Shown here piece after piece: positions 52,237-63,370 of a stretch of DNA of 64,000 bases. This DNA comes from Chrysemys picta bellii. Taxonomy: Eukaryota > Chordata > Testudines > Emydidae. The stretch is from contig NC_088797.1 in assembly GCF_011386835.1 (NCBI RefSeq), forward strand, positions 64,381,587-64,445,586. Reading direction: 5' to 3'. How positions within the stretch are numbered: the stretch's first letter is position 1; every line of letters begins with the position of its first letter. The notes under the pieces were generated by a model that saw only the letters and a program-made list of their open reading frames with translations, had not been told where the DNA came from and made no database searches. A program made the translations under genes and the position numbers.

Positions 52237-52395
52237 TGCAGAGTTGTAGCCATATTGCTCCCAGGATATTGGAGAGACAAGGTGGTTGAGGTTATATCTT
52301 TTATTGGATGAGCTTGTGTTGGTGAGAAAGACAAGCTTTTGAGCTTATATAGAGCTCTTCTTCAGGTCTGAGAAATGTACTCAGAGCATCACATC
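52237..52395 (-). mobile_element. Short hammerhead-bearing repeat nested in the old CR1, with target duplication
   Basis: TTGCAGAAGTCTAA (52223-52236) and TTACAGAAGTCTAA (52396-52409) flank 159 bp and are a 14-bp duplication with one change; deleting the insert restores the CR1 text. The insert contains 'gttatatcttttattggatg', 'tgttggtgagaaagac' and the ribozyme-like segment. Duplication length argues for target-primed retrotransposition. Confidence 0.8.
52329..52369 (-). ncRNA. Hammerhead-ribozyme-like motif, second family, core mutated
   Basis: On the minus strand: helix I AGAC (52366-52369) and GTCT (52329-52332); CTGAAGA; helix II GAGCT with AGCTC; AGCT helix III. The G that starts the GAAA core is A here (T at 52340 on the + strand), which should abolish cleavage. 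Length 41 nt, as in the other family. Confidence 0.55.
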
Positions 52396-54145
52396 TTACA
52401 GAAGTCTAAGTATATTACATCAACACTATTCCCTTTATCAACCAAATTTGTAATCTCATAAAAAATTATATCAAGTTAGTTTGACAGGATCTATTTTCCA
52501 TAACACATGTTGATTGGCATGAATTATATTATCCTCCTTTAATTCTTTATTAATTAAGTCCCATATCAGCCACTCCATTTCCTTTCCTACGATCAATGTC
52601 AGATTGACTGGCCTATAATTATCTTGGTAATTGTTTTAAATATTGTCACAGCCTTAGCTTTTTTCCAGTTTCCTGGAACTTCTCTAGTGTTCTAAGATGT
52701 ACTGAAACATCAACATTAGCGGTAACATCCTCAGCCACTGCCAGCTCTTTTAAAACTCTTGGTTGCAAATTATCTGGACCTGCTGATTTATTAGTGTTTG
52801 ACTTTAATAGCTTGAGTTGGACATCATCCTTAGTTACTGCTGGAGTGTAAAGTATTTCATCATCATCATATGGCATGAATACATTATTTGTGTTTTCCCG
52901 AAATACAGAACAGAAATATTTATTGAACACTTCTGCCTTTTATTCATTATTATTGATAATTCTACCTTTTCCATCTAGTGATGGACCGATGCTATTCAAT
53001 GATTTTTTTGTTTTGTTCCTAACATACTTTAAAAACTTATTTTCCTTAACTCCACTCACCATAGGTTTGCTTCTCTTATCAGTTTTCTACAATTCCTACC
53101 TTCTGATTTATATTCATTAATATCCGCTTCCCCTTTCTTCCATTTGTTATATATACATTTATTTTATTTTTTACAGCTACCTTTGCATCCTTTCTAAATC
53201 AGATGGTTATTTGAACCAGTACGGCCTTCTTCCTCAATTGTGGCTTTTGGAGCATCTAGTAAAGCATTCTTAAATCGTTTCCAATGATCATTCACATTTT
53301 TCTGATTAAATTCTTCCTCCAAGCCAATTTGGCTCATTATTGTTTTCAGTTTTGTGAAACTGGCTTGGACTTTGTTCTGTTTGCACATTATAAATGTTAT
53401 CAGGTCATGGTTACTTGTACCTAAGCTACTCTTAATTTTTAGTCGTGTGACCAAATTTTCTTTATCAATAAAGATAAAGATGTCTAATATAGAATTCCTC
53501 TGTTTTGAATGCAACACTTCTTGAGTTCAGAAATTGTCAGCTATAATATTTAGAAATTCAGTACTTGCAGAACAGCATCAGACTTTCAGCATATGTCACT
53601 CAAACTGAAACTGAAGTCCCGCATGATTGCAAAGCTTTTTCCCCCCTACATATTATAGATGCGTGCTTAAAGAACCAGTGTCCCTCTTTCCTACTGTGAT
53701 TTTTGTAGTCCATAGCAGACACCAGTGAATATGCCATCTTGTGCTTTATCAGTTTAAGACAATGATCCATAAGCATTCAATACAACTTCCATATTAATTT
53801 TCAGTGACTCGGAAACAGGGAATGCCATTTTTGATCTAGACTGCCACTTCCCCTCCCCTTTTGCCCACTCGATCCTTTTCAAATAGATTATAACCATTGA
53901 TTTTAACCTTCCAGTGATGGGAATCATCCTACCAGGTTTCAGCACTACCAACTACATTTAATTTATGCTCATAATGAGCAATTCCAAATTATTTTATTTG
54001 TTACCCCTTGGCATTGCTGTGTCTTCATGTCCTTTGGTTCCTTGATTAATTTCGTTCTCAACATTTCAATTTTGTGGTAAATCAGTGCTCATATCTTCCC
54101 TCTTTTTATCTACTCCCTTTAATCATTAGTTTAATAACTTCCTGA

Positions 54146-54580
54146 CTACTCTAACCAGCCTGTCCCGGAGGAGATTAGATCTCTTTCTCTTGAAGTTGAG
54201 ACCATCCAAACTTTACAGTCCCCACACCAAAAGAAGATGGGCCAATGTTCTGTAAAACTAAAACCCTTCACCCTACATTGCTTACCTACCCAGCAGTTTA
54301 CTTCCAGAATCTTCTCTTTCTTTGTTCTTGGGACAGGAAGGATTTCTGAGAAGATCACTTGGACATTCTTCTTCAGCACACGGCTGAGCTCCTTGAAACT
54401 ATCTATATGTGAGATACCCGGTGAAGCGTTGTTGTTGCCGATATGGACCAGCACCAGTGGATCCTTGCCTATAAACTTCAGAAGCCTATCCCATCCTAAA
54501 ATGACTTCTCATGATTTAGGTCATCTTCTTGCCCACCTGTCCCTTTCAGAATGTTCTTTTGATTCTTCTGAGTATTGAAT
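54146..54580 (-). pseudogene. CR1 ORF1 esterase-like segment
   Basis: The minus frame 54454-54146 reads 'VHIGNNNASPG', then 'FKELSRVLKK', 'VQVIFSEILPVPR' and 'EVNCWVGKQCR'. This is the layout of the SGNH/esterase-like domain in ORF1 of CR1-type LINEs ('VHIGTND', 'SGLLPV', 'N-W' blocks). ORF1 protein binds the LINE RNA; the esterase role is not well understood. It lies upstream of the ORF2 remnants of the same element, as expected. Stops follow on both sides, so it is dead. Confidence 0.65.
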
Positions 54581-55147
54581 CATCTGTCTTTCTTGGATGG
54601 TTGGAGATTTTCTGTGGGCAAGCTTGATTTTCTTACAGGTTGGGCCAAGCTGCCATCCAGTGGTGTGTCCCATATATCTCTTTGCTCCCATAGACTAGCT
54701 GGATCTTGAGAGAGATCTTCCACAGCTTCCATTTTTAAGGACCTGGTATCAATTGGAAACTTCTACCTATGTAGAATTCCTCCTTATCCTATTCTCTCTG
54801 ATGGCTGCAGCCTGCCCATCTATGTCTCTCTCCAGCTGTGCAGAATGCTGCTGTGACCCTTGTCACTAGTGATTACAAAGTGCCAAACCTCCTCTCTGAC
54901 TTTCTTTCAGTCTGATTCCTTGGTGGCCAGCTCCTTTCTTCCTTGAATCCAGGGTACTGATGTTTCCCAAATCTGGCCATCTAGGAACTCCTCACCTTTT
55001 CTGGTTCTCCATAGCATCTCTACATGCCTCTCCAATCCAAGAATTTTTCTTCCAGCATAGCCACGACCTTGCATTTCATGCACAGGAAGTTGCTTCCACC
55101 TTCAGGTCAGAAAGGAAACATGGCACATCTGTTGTAGATCACCACCA

Positions 55148-55660
55148 ATGTTCCATCACTGTCTATCTTGAAATGTTCCATCACTGTCTATCTTGAAATT
55201 GCACATAGGCTTCCCTTCTAGGTTCAACTCTTTCTCATTCCCTCTCCAAACACCTCCCTAAGCTCTCCTGTTAGCTGCTTCTGTTCACAACCCTTAAATT
55301 TGCCTAGCAAGTGACCTTTTATACCAAATCTTCCTGCTTAGCATAGCTCAGCTATGTCTCTCACCACAAGGGGGGCGATTAACCATTCAGAGACTTCAAA
55401 CAGTGGGACTGATCAAAGCTCCAAGGGGCAGAGTTACAGTGACCTTTATCAAGGTACCCACAAACAAACCTGTTTCAGTGTTTACTCGGGCCCATAGCTC
55501 AGCTATGCAGCCCATATACAGAGAGCAAGCAAACAGTCAAAAACCCACAGATGAACCAAACCCATCGCTCACTAAGTCCTGCTACCTCCAAGAACAGAGT
55601 TCACAGCTATGCCCTCTAAACTTTCCTGTTAGCTGCATCTGTTCATAGCTCTCTGTTGAC
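55148..55660. repeat. Direct repeats in the presumed CR1 5' region
   Basis: A 25-bp tandem pair ('tgttccatcactgtctatct' starting at 55149 and 55174). Separately 'cctgttagctgcttctgttca' type text at 55267-55287 recurs at 55625-55645, and 'catagctcagctatg' at 55342-55356 recurs at 55493-55507. Repeated 5' UTR units are usual in LINE promoters. Confidence 0.6.
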
Positions 55661-55750
55661 AGACTTCTCTGTTGGTATAGCACAGTCCCATGCTATAGTC
55701 TGGGATATAGTGGTGTGACAATGAAGTAGACCTTGTGAAATAGAGAATAG

Positions 55751-56577
55751 GTTGTAGAATTGATATAACTGATGAATGCAGAGTGTGGTGAATCATGTTG
55801 TACCACCATTGCAGGCTAGCTCATGATTGGATTTTGGCTGTGAAAACATTTGCTAACTACCAGTACTCCAGCGCAGAATAGTGTCGGTGACACTGGTATG
55901 ACTACAGGGAGTGTCAGAGGAATACTCGATTCAGACTGCTTCAGCAGCATGACCTATGACGCATGTTCTTTAAAGGTGCATGCTTTGCATCTTTCATTTC
56001 TCAACTCTGTGATTTTTTTTTTCTCCAATTTAAATAGCAATACTGTTGTTCTGACCCAGTGAGAGAAGAAACATGGGAGGAAGAGTGATAGGAGAGAGGC
56101 AATAATTTGAGATTCAAATAATTTAACATGTCTTTTCTGATCAACTTAATTCTGTCTCCTTTTCAGAGAGCAGCTAATTTTGTCTACTTGGAGATGCATT
56201 TCAAGAACCCCTTCTTTACCTCTGCAAAAGAAAAAAATGTTCTTGGAGATACTAACTTGCAAAGCATTAACAGATTAATAAGACATCCAGATACAGCAAT
56301 GCTTTCATATGTAGATACACAGTGGTGGTTTGCTTTTAGTAAAACACACCCTAAACATGTGTGAATATTTGTAATATTTTTGGTAAGGATAAAGCCTACA
56401 ACAGTTTTTTCAAGTAGGAAAAAAACCTGTTACTAATATCTGTGCTGAATCATGTATTTAAGAGAGTAAAATTTGTGCTTATGCTTGTAGACTCGATAAG
56501 ATGTAAATAAATAATGGGTTAGATTTAGACTTTTGTCTTGCCCTGTGTAAGGACAGTACCCCCAGTGCAGCTCAGGG
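55751..56577 (+). repeat. Duplicated segment, copy A (827 bp)
   Basis: Begins 'gttgtagaattgatataact' and ends 'cagtgcagctcaggg'. A second copy lies at 58593-59406 in the same orientation, about 95% identical by eye. An open frame here (56128-56364) with an upstream 'ccttttcag' could mimic an exon, but it is not ADK and has no domain. Origin unknown: unique intron DNA or an unrecognised dispersed repeat. Confidence 0.85.
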
Positions 56578-57087
56578 AAGAAATTGTGACTTGGGGCAGT
56601 CCTCAGCCTGGTATAAATTGTCATAGCTCCATTGAAGTCAATGAGGATTTATCCCAGAGAGTAATATTTCTTCCCTGTACTCATTCTTTGCTTCCTAAGG
56701 CGGTGGAGTAATTTCTATAACATTTTATGGGGCACATCATATTCCTGTGCTGGCTAACACATTGCATGGGGAAAGCTTCTGCCTGCTCCCCACTCCTGTC
56801 TATTCACTTTCCATCCACTTGAGTAGGAGCAGCCCCTCAGAGCTTGCTCTCTCCTCTTCCACCCAATCTTACACATACACAAACTAAGCAGCCTAGATAG
56901 CTGTGAAGGGGCACTTTTGGCAGTCATTTCCCTGAGTGGCGTTGTCAGGACCAATTACAGTTTGGTCCAAAATATTTGATTCAATCACCTTTTACATATT
57001 CTCCCCCCCTCCCCTTTCTTGTTAGTATATTCTATACCATGTTGTTAAAAATAATAATTGGTTTGTAAGTAGTTCCTCTTGCTAAAG

Positions 57088-57297
57088 CAGTGGGTTCTCA
57101 AACTTTTGTACTGGTGACTCCTTTCACATAGCAAGCCTCTGAGTGCGACCCCCCCTTATAAATTAATAACATATTAACACCATTATAAATGCTGTAGGAA
57201 AAGCAGGGTTTGGGGTGGAGGCTGACAGCTTATGACCCCCCAAGTAATAACCTTGTGACCCTCTAAGGTGTCCCGACCCCCAGTTTGAGAACCCCTG
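57088..57297. mobile_element. Short hAT element, 210 bp
   Basis: Ends CAGTGGGTTCTCAAACTTTT and mirror GTTTGAGAACCCCTG; flanks TGCTAAAG (57080-57087) and TGCTAAAA (57298-57305), 7 of 8. Internal 'gcgacccccc' and 'tgtgaccctc' follow the Charlie-like type also seen at 27323. Confidence 0.88.
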
Positions 57298-57730
57298 TGC
57301 TAAAATAATACCTTCCTTCTTCGAGTAAGTGCTCATGTCAATTCTAATTAGGCGTGTGCGTGCCATGTGCACAGCAGTGGAAAGATTTTTGCAGTACCTG
57401 TTGGGTCAATCCAGGCGCCCCTTGGAGTTGCACCTCCATTTTGCTGAATCCAGGGTCCTGCTGACCCGCCACCACTTCATTTCCTTCATACTACCTGTGA
57501 CGGTTAGCCAGAGCACTTATCTCTTGCTTCGACAAGCCTTTTCTGTCTCTAAGCAGTTTTTTCCTGTAAATAGTTAGTTTCATATAGTCCTAGTAGTTGT
57601 TAGTTAGTTAGTTTGTTAGCTCTCTGTAGAAGTTCATCTGGGGGTACTCCCTCTTCCCTATCTTCTCCCCAATTATCGGGACATGCCCTACGCCGTGCAG
57701 GGTTTAAACCCCGGGAATTGAGGCAAGTCT

Positions 57731-57967
57731 GTGCCCAGGAGTGACCCTCACACTTCCTGCTTGAAGTGTTTGGGGGAAGCCCACCAAAAGGAACACTGTA
57801 AAATCTGCAGGGGATTTCGCCCTAGGACTCAGAAGGAGAGGGACCAGAGCCTCAAGATCGTTCTGGTGGAAGCTGCCCTCCATTCCCCACTGGAACCCGA
57901 GGTCAGCCAAGCCAACGCCGAGCACCTCAACATCGGTGCCCAGCGCTCCAGCACTGTCGTGGCATGA
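57731..57967 (+). pseudogene. DIRS gag N-terminal part with zinc-knuckle-like cluster
   Basis: Gag packages the element RNA. 'CLKCLGEAHQKEHCKIC' gives a Cys-Cys-His-Cys-Cys cluster early in the frame, followed by a basic stretch 'RPRTQKERD'. The frame ends at 57967, while related text continues in other frames up to the hAT insertion at 58404. The first codon is taken from the open frame and may not be the true start. Confidence 0.75.
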
Positions 57968-58403
57968 GTCAGCAGCGAGGAAGGACTCTGCCAGAGACCC
58001 CTCAGTACTGGCAAACTTCTCTGCATAGGGCAAGTGGGTGGCACCATTCACAGTCCGTGGTGCCCCACAAGAAGAGGAAACCCAAAAGGGTCCACTTCCC
58101 CATGCCCAGACCAGCACAGAAGGAGTCCGCTGCCGTGAGACCCATGTCGGGCCACATATGCTTGGCACTGCCGGCTAGGGTTCCATCGATTCCTGCCCTC
58201 GCACGGGATCAGTCTAGTCAGGGCCCCCCAGCACTCCCCTCTCTGGGAAGGTCACAACTTCCTGCAGTTGCTTTTCACACCAGAGATGTTTGAGGCTGCC
58301 AGGGATCTCATCACCTTCACGGCGCTGCCTTCCCCTCCTATGTGCAACAGGACACCATGCTCCGTCTCAGAGGCACCTGTGAGACCCTCAGTGCTGTCTA
58401 AAG

Positions 58404-59932
58404 CAGGGGTGGGCAAACTGGCCCGCAAGCTCCCACTGGGGAGGGGGGTCTGGGGCTTGCCCCGCTCTGGTGCTCCAGCCAGGGCGCAGGGTCAGGGGTG
58501 GGGAAAAGGGCACATCGCACAGCTCCCGGAAGCCGCGGCATGGCCCCGCTCCGGCACTGCAGCTGGGGACCAGGGTCAGGGGCCGCACCACAGTTGTAGA
58601 ATTGATATAACTGATGAATGCAGAGAGTGGTGAATCATGTTGTACCATCATTTGCAGGCTAGCTCATGACTGGATTTTGGCTGTGAAAACATTTGCTAAC
58701 TACCAGTACTCCAGCAGAATAGTGTCAGTGACACTGGTATGACTACAGGGAGGGTCAGAGGAATACTTGATTCAGACTGCTTCAGCAGCATGACCTATTA
58801 TGCATGTTCTTTAAAGATGCATGCTTTGCATCTTTCATTTCTCAACTCTGTTTTTTTTCTCCAATTTAAATAGCAATACTGTAATTCTGACCCAGTGAGA
58901 GAAGAAACATGGGAGGAAGAGTGATAGGAGAGAGGCAATAATTTAAGATTCAAATAATTTAAGATGTCTTTTCTGATCAACTTAATTCTGTCTCCTTTTC
59001 AAAAGTATCTACTTGGAGATACATTTCAAGAACCCCTTCTTTACCTCTGCAAAAGAAAAAAAATGTTCTTGGAGATACTAACTTGCAAAGCATTAATAGA
59101 TTAATAATAAGACATCCAGATACAGCAATGCATTCATATGCAGATACACGGTGGTGGTTTGCTTTTAGTAAAACACACTCTAAACATGTGTGAATATTTG
59201 TAATATTTTTGGTAAGGATAAAACCTACAACCGTTTTTTCAAGTAGGAAAAAAACCTGTTACTAATATCTGTGCTGAATCATGTATTTAAGAGAGTAAAA
59301 TTTGTGCTTATCCTTGTTGACTTGATAAGATGTAAATAAATAATGGGTTAGATTTAGACTTTTGTCTTGCCCTGTGTAAGGACAGTACCCCCAGTGCAGC
59401 TTAGGGGAGCATGGCCCCGCTCCAGCTCCTACACCGGCCAATGGCCCCCTCCAGCGCTCCAATGGGAGCTGCAGGAGCGGTGCCTGCGGGTGGGGCAGCG
59501 TGCAGAGCCACCTGGCTGCTCCTCCATGTAGGAGCCGGAGAATGGACATGCCGCTGCTTCCAGGAGCTGCTTGAGGTAAGTGACCCTGGAAGCCTGCACC
59601 TCTGAGCCTCTCCCCACGCCCCAACCCGCTGCCCCACCCTCCAAACCCCTCGGTCTCAGCCCAGAGCACCCTCCTATATCTCAACCTCCTCATCCCCAGC
59701 CCCACCCCAGAGCCTGCACCGCCACCCCCCGCACTCCACTCCTCCACCCCAGTCTAGAGCCTCCTCTCGCACCCTGAACTCCTCATTTCTGGCCCCACCC
59801 CGAGCCTGCACCCCCAACTAGAGTCCGCACCCCCTCCCACATCCCAACCCCAATTTTGTTAGCATTCATGGCCCACCATACAATTTCTATCTCCAGATGT
59901 GGCCCTCGGGCCAAAAAGTTTGCCCACCCCTG
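58404..59932. mobile_element. hAT element (1529 bp) inside DIRS gag, carrying duplicated segment B
   Basis: Ends CAGGGGTGGGCAAACTGGCC and mirror AAAAAGTTTGCCCACCCCTG. Flanks GTCTAAAG (58396-58403) and GTCAAGAG (59933-59940) agree at 6 of 8; DIRS gag text resumes after the right flank. The GC-rich hAT body is split by segment B (58593-59406); without it about 715 bp remain. A 15-bp repeat GCATGGCCCCGCTCC at 58538-58552 and 59409-59423 brackets segment B. No transposase. Confidence 0.88.
58593..59406 (+). repeat. Duplicated segment, copy B (814 bp), inside a hAT element
   Basis: Collinear with 55751-56577 over the full length, with scattered substitutions, a shorter T-run near 58850, and an 11-bp shortening around 59001-59011 (against 56166-56185 in copy A). 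Its ends fall inside hAT sequence, so it entered the hAT, not the reverse. Confidence 0.88.
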
Positions 59933-59940
59933 GTCAAGAG

Positions 59941-60972
59941 GCAAGCCAGCAATGGTACCTCGCCGATCATCCTTGGCACTGGTCACCAGTACCTTCCACC
60001 AGCGGATGGACAGAGGAGCCGTACTGGTCCCCAAGTTCCCGGCACCACTCCCTGGCACTGGTGGCCACGCCCCTCCAGGGTCATCCTTCAGCAAGTCCTC
60101 CAAGTCAGAATCTGAGTCAGAATCCTGTAGTTCGAGGCAAAGCAGGCAATCCAGGTCCAGTAGACACAGTCAACGGTTCCATCTGGTGCCGTGGCCTGGA
60201 CAATGGCAGGCTCCAGTCCAGTGGCCTTTCTGGACCCCCTGGATGTTCCACCAGGGTCCAGGCCAGAGCCAAGGGTCTCATTCGCAGAGGTCAGCATTGG
60301 TGCCCTTGCCATCATATGTGCCTCTAGCACCTGACGCGGGGCAGGACCAACTGCACCACGCTGCACCGGTACCGACTGTGCTGGAAGACCAGGCACTGCA
60401 TGATCCCCTCAGTGCTGAGGGCAGAGAGCAGGACCCACTGCCAGCTAGGGCTTCATCCTTGTCCTCGCCTGATAAGGCAGTGGCGGGAACTTTGACAGCC
60501 CCTGCCCTGGAGGATAGCAGGAGCTCCAGCAGATGCTAAGAAGAGTGGCACAGAACCTGGGGATCCAGGTTGAGGATACCGCTGAAGCATTAGATCTGAT
60601 GGTAGACATCCTTGCCCCCTCTGGCCTCTCCTGTATTGCCCTACCACTTATAAAAACTAGCCAGGGCAACATTAAGACACTATAGCAGACCCCCGCCTCC
60701 ATACCACCAACGTCGAATAGGACTGAAAAAAGTACTTTATTCCCTCTAAGGGGTTCGAGCATTTTTATACTTATTCCCCACCAGTCTCTCTAGTGGTAGC
60801 AGTGACAAACGAGCGGGCATGCCAAGGATACCAGGGCCCATCCCCTAAAAATTGGTAGGCTAAGAAGCTGGACCTCTCTGGGAGGAAAATTCATTCCCAC
60901 GGGGGGCTCCAGCTCAGAATTTCTAACCACCAGGCTTTCCTCAGCAGATACAACTACAGCTCATGTGGAGCT
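59941..60972 (+). pseudogene. DIRS gag middle part, frames broken
   Basis: Continues DIRS gag after the hAT. The + frames around 59856-60539 are Ser/Pro/Gln-rich ('SESESESCSSRQSRQSRSSR'), a low-complexity linker usual for DIRS gag. No single frame spans the region; several stops lie between 60540 and 60970. Confidence 0.6.
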
Positions 60973-61308
60973 ATGGCCAAGTTCATGGAACTTCTGCCAG
61001 AGGATTCCAGGGCAGAGTTCTCCTCCTTGGTAGAGGAGGGAAAGCTGATTGCCAGGGCTTCACTCCAGGCAGTCCTTGATGTGACTGATTTGGCCACCCA
61101 CACCATGGCCTCTGGAGTACCCATGAGGAGGAGTTCCTGCCTTCAAGTATCAGGGCTCCCATATGAGGTCCAGCAGACCATACAGGACCTCCCCTTTGAG
61201 GGCTCAGCTGTCTTTTCAGAGAAAACTGACTCGCGGCTTTATAGCCTCAGAAATTTGAGGGCCACCCTCAAGTCCCTACATTCCGGCTACGCAATGGAGA
61301 CACTTTAA
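60973..61308 (+). pseudogene. DIRS gag C-terminal domain
   Basis: 111 open codons with the conserved DIRS gag text: 'LPEDSRAEFSSLVEEGKL', 'ASLQAVLDVTDLA', 'MRRSSCLQ.SGLP' and 'QDLPFEG' then 'FSEKTDSRL'. It directly precedes the RT segment, as in other vertebrate DIRS elements. Confidence 0.8.
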
Positions 61309-61739
61309 GCCCCGCCTTGATTCTACCACCTACAAAACAGGCAGGATTTTTTGAGGAGGCATAACAGGAACAATAGAAAGAGGCCTCCCCCCTCGTCAAC
61401 CCAGGGCTCTGGGCATGCGAAACAATCCTCAGTCCAGAAGTAGAACTTTTGAAGGTGTGCCCAGGGTCGACGCACCAGTCTGGACTTTGGATCCATCCCC
61501 TTACCTTCTTGTGCCAACTGTCCCATTTCTACCCTGTGTGGGCCCAAATTACATCAGATCGCTGGATACTCTGCACTGTAGAAAGGAGATATTCCCTCCA
61601 GTTCTCCTCCCTCCCCCCCTTCTATCTCCGCTTCCCCATCCCTCTTCAGAGACCCTTCTCATGAGCAACTCATTACTCAGGAGGTGTACATGCTCCTAAT
61701 GATGGGGGCAGTGGAAGAGGTTCCTCAGAGCTGAAAGAA

Positions 61740-62279
61740 AGGGGTTCTATTCCCGGTATTTCCTAATACCGAAAGCCAAAGGTGGCCATCCTAGACCTGT
61801 GAGACCTCAACAAGTTCATAAAGAAACTGAAGTTCCACATGGTCTCTTTGGCTGCCATTATCCCTTCTTTGGATCCAGGGGACTGGTATGCCGCCCTCAA
61901 CTTGAAGGACGCTTACTTTCATATTTCAATAACACTGTCCCACAGAAGGTACCTCAGGTTTGTGGTGAACCACAATCATTATCAGTTCACAGTTCTTCCG
62001 TTCGACCAGTCAGCGGCTCCTTGAGTGTTTACCAAATGCATGCCAGTTGTAGCTGTGTTCTTGCACAAGCGTCAGGTTCAAGTGTTTCTGTGCCTCGACG
62101 ACTGGCTAATCAAGGACCGCTCCAGGGCGCAAGTGGAGGCGCAAGTGAGCTTCATGAGGGCTACTTTTGACTACCTGGGCCTTCTACTGAATGTACAGAA
62201 GTTAACCCTATCCCACGTTCAACAGATAAAGTTTGTAGGGGCGGTATTGGACTCTACGCAGGCAAGGGCGTACCTCTGA
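61740..62279 (+). pseudogene. DIRS reverse transcriptase
   Basis: Copies element RNA to DNA. From the frame of 61839: 'DPGDWYAALNLKDAYFHI' carries the first catalytic Asp (motif A), 'RRYLRF' follows, then 'YQFTVLPF'; after an in-frame TGA at 62022-62024 the same frame gives 'VFTKCM' and the catalytic 'CLDDWLI' box (Asp codons at 62097-62102), then 'YLGLLLN' and 'KFVGAVLDS'. Another TGA at 61799-61801 sits just upstream in the same frame, before 'DLNKF'. The N-terminal approach (61415-61740) is in other frames. LDDW is the usual DIRS form of the RT box. Two nonsense codons and upstream frameshifts mean it is dead. Confidence 0.88.
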
Positions 62280-62539
62280 GAGTCGCATTTCCAGTCCCCG
62301 TTCAACATCATATGCTGTCTCAGGCAGTTCCCTACCACCACAGCAAGGAATTGCCTAAAGCTTCTGGGACACATGGCAGCTTGTACCTATGTAGTTCAGC
62401 GTGCCATACTGACTTTGACCTCTTCAGGGGTGGCTGGCTTCGGTGTATTAGCCTATTTGGGACGGTCTAGACAAACCTGTCATTCTACCTTGACCAGTTT
62501 TCGAATCCCTCCTGTGGTGGCCCGACCCTCAAGCGGTGT

Positions 62540-62910
62540 GTGTTGGTGTCCCTTTGCCAGATCGCAGCCTTCCCTTTCACTGGTGACGGATGTCTCAACG
62601 ATGGGTTGGGATGCGCACCTGGGAGACCTCAGGGCCTTTGGTCCCAAGCAGAGCTCTCACTTCACATCAACATTAGAGAGTTGAGAGCAGTCCATCTAGC
62701 GTGCCAGGCATTCCAAGCCCATTTGGAAGGGAAATGTGTATCGGTCGTGACAGACAATACAACAGTGATGTTTTATATAAACAGACAGGTTTTATATAAA
62801 AGACACTCCTCTTCGTTGTGCCAGGAAACCCTCAAACTGTGGGACTTTTGCATAACTCACTCAATACACTGGTGGCGTCATACCTTCACAGAGTCCAGAA
62901 TGAGTTGACC
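62540..62910 (+). pseudogene. DIRS RNase H domain
   Basis: Removes RNA from the RNA-DNA hybrid. 'LVTDVSTMGWDAHLGDL' (frame of 62373) holds the first catalytic Asp; after a frameshift between about 62640 and 62680, 'LRAVHLACQAF' gives the Glu-helix region and 'VTDNTTVMFYINRQ' the next Asp (frame of 62540). It lies directly after RT, the DIRS order. Confidence 0.82.
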
Positions 62911-63370
62911 GACAATCTCAGAAGGTCCTTTCACAGCCACGAGTGGTCCATCTGCCCGGATGTCACGAACACCATTTACCAACAGTGGTGGTTTCCCCAG
63001 TTAGATTTGTTTGCCAGGTGACAGAACAGGATGTGTCTACAGTTCTGCTCTTTCCTGAATACCGGGCTCTATCACAGACATGTTCCTTCTTCCCTGGAAG
63101 GGATACCTTCTGTACACGTTTCCACCCATACTTCTCGTTCACGAGGTACTGCTCAAGGTTTGAAGAGAGAAAGCCTCGATGATATTGATAGCTCCAGCCT
63201 GGCCCTGTCAGCACTGGTACACATCTTTCCTGGAAACGTCCGTGGAAAACCCAGTCACCTTACCGCTGCTACCGGACCTGATAACACAGGATCACGGCCA
63301 CCTCTAACACCCAAACCTTGAATCTCTTCACCTCACAGCGTGGAAGTTCCATGGCTGAACCCAGTGGAGC
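62911..63370 (+). pseudogene. DIRS RNase H to recombinase bridge region
   Basis: Frames are broken but show DIRS linker text: 'NELTDNLRRSFHSHEWS' near 62880-62950, a 'QLDLFAR' block near 63000, and a 'SVEVPWLN'-like stretch before the recombinase. Function of this bridge is not known to me. Confidence 0.6.

Larger units (their letters stand above)
49357..55670 (-). mobile_element. Nearly full-length old CR1 LINE (minus strand) with three nested insertions
   Basis: The 3' end is at about 49357 ('tgtagattccaaagccagaa' is the complement of a CR1 end). Reading upward: 3' UTR and ORF2 C-terminus (49357-49522, then 50930-51314), RT body (51666-52236, 52410-52930), endonuclease C-terminus near 53400 ('LGTSNHDLITF'-like), an ORF1 esterase-like segment (54146-54580), and a repeat-bearing 5' region to about 55670. 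Removing the three later insertions (49523-50926, 51315-51665, 52237-52395) leaves about 4.4 kb, the expected full length of a CR1. Each insertion restores continuity when removed. Frames are badly broken. The 5' limit is approximate. Confidence 0.8.

Noticed and set aside
56128..56364. Possible exon with polypyrimidine tract and AG
   Set aside because: Not ADK, no recognised domain, and the duplicate copy at 59000 lost the supposed acceptor and frame.
59262..59747. 161-codon minus-strand open frame
   Set aside because: Crosses the junction of duplicated segment B and hAT sequence; an accidental fusion.
59856..60539. 227-codon Ser-rich open frame as an SR-type host protein
   Set aside because: Starts in the hAT and continues into DIRS gag linker; the Ser/Arg text is low-complexity gag.
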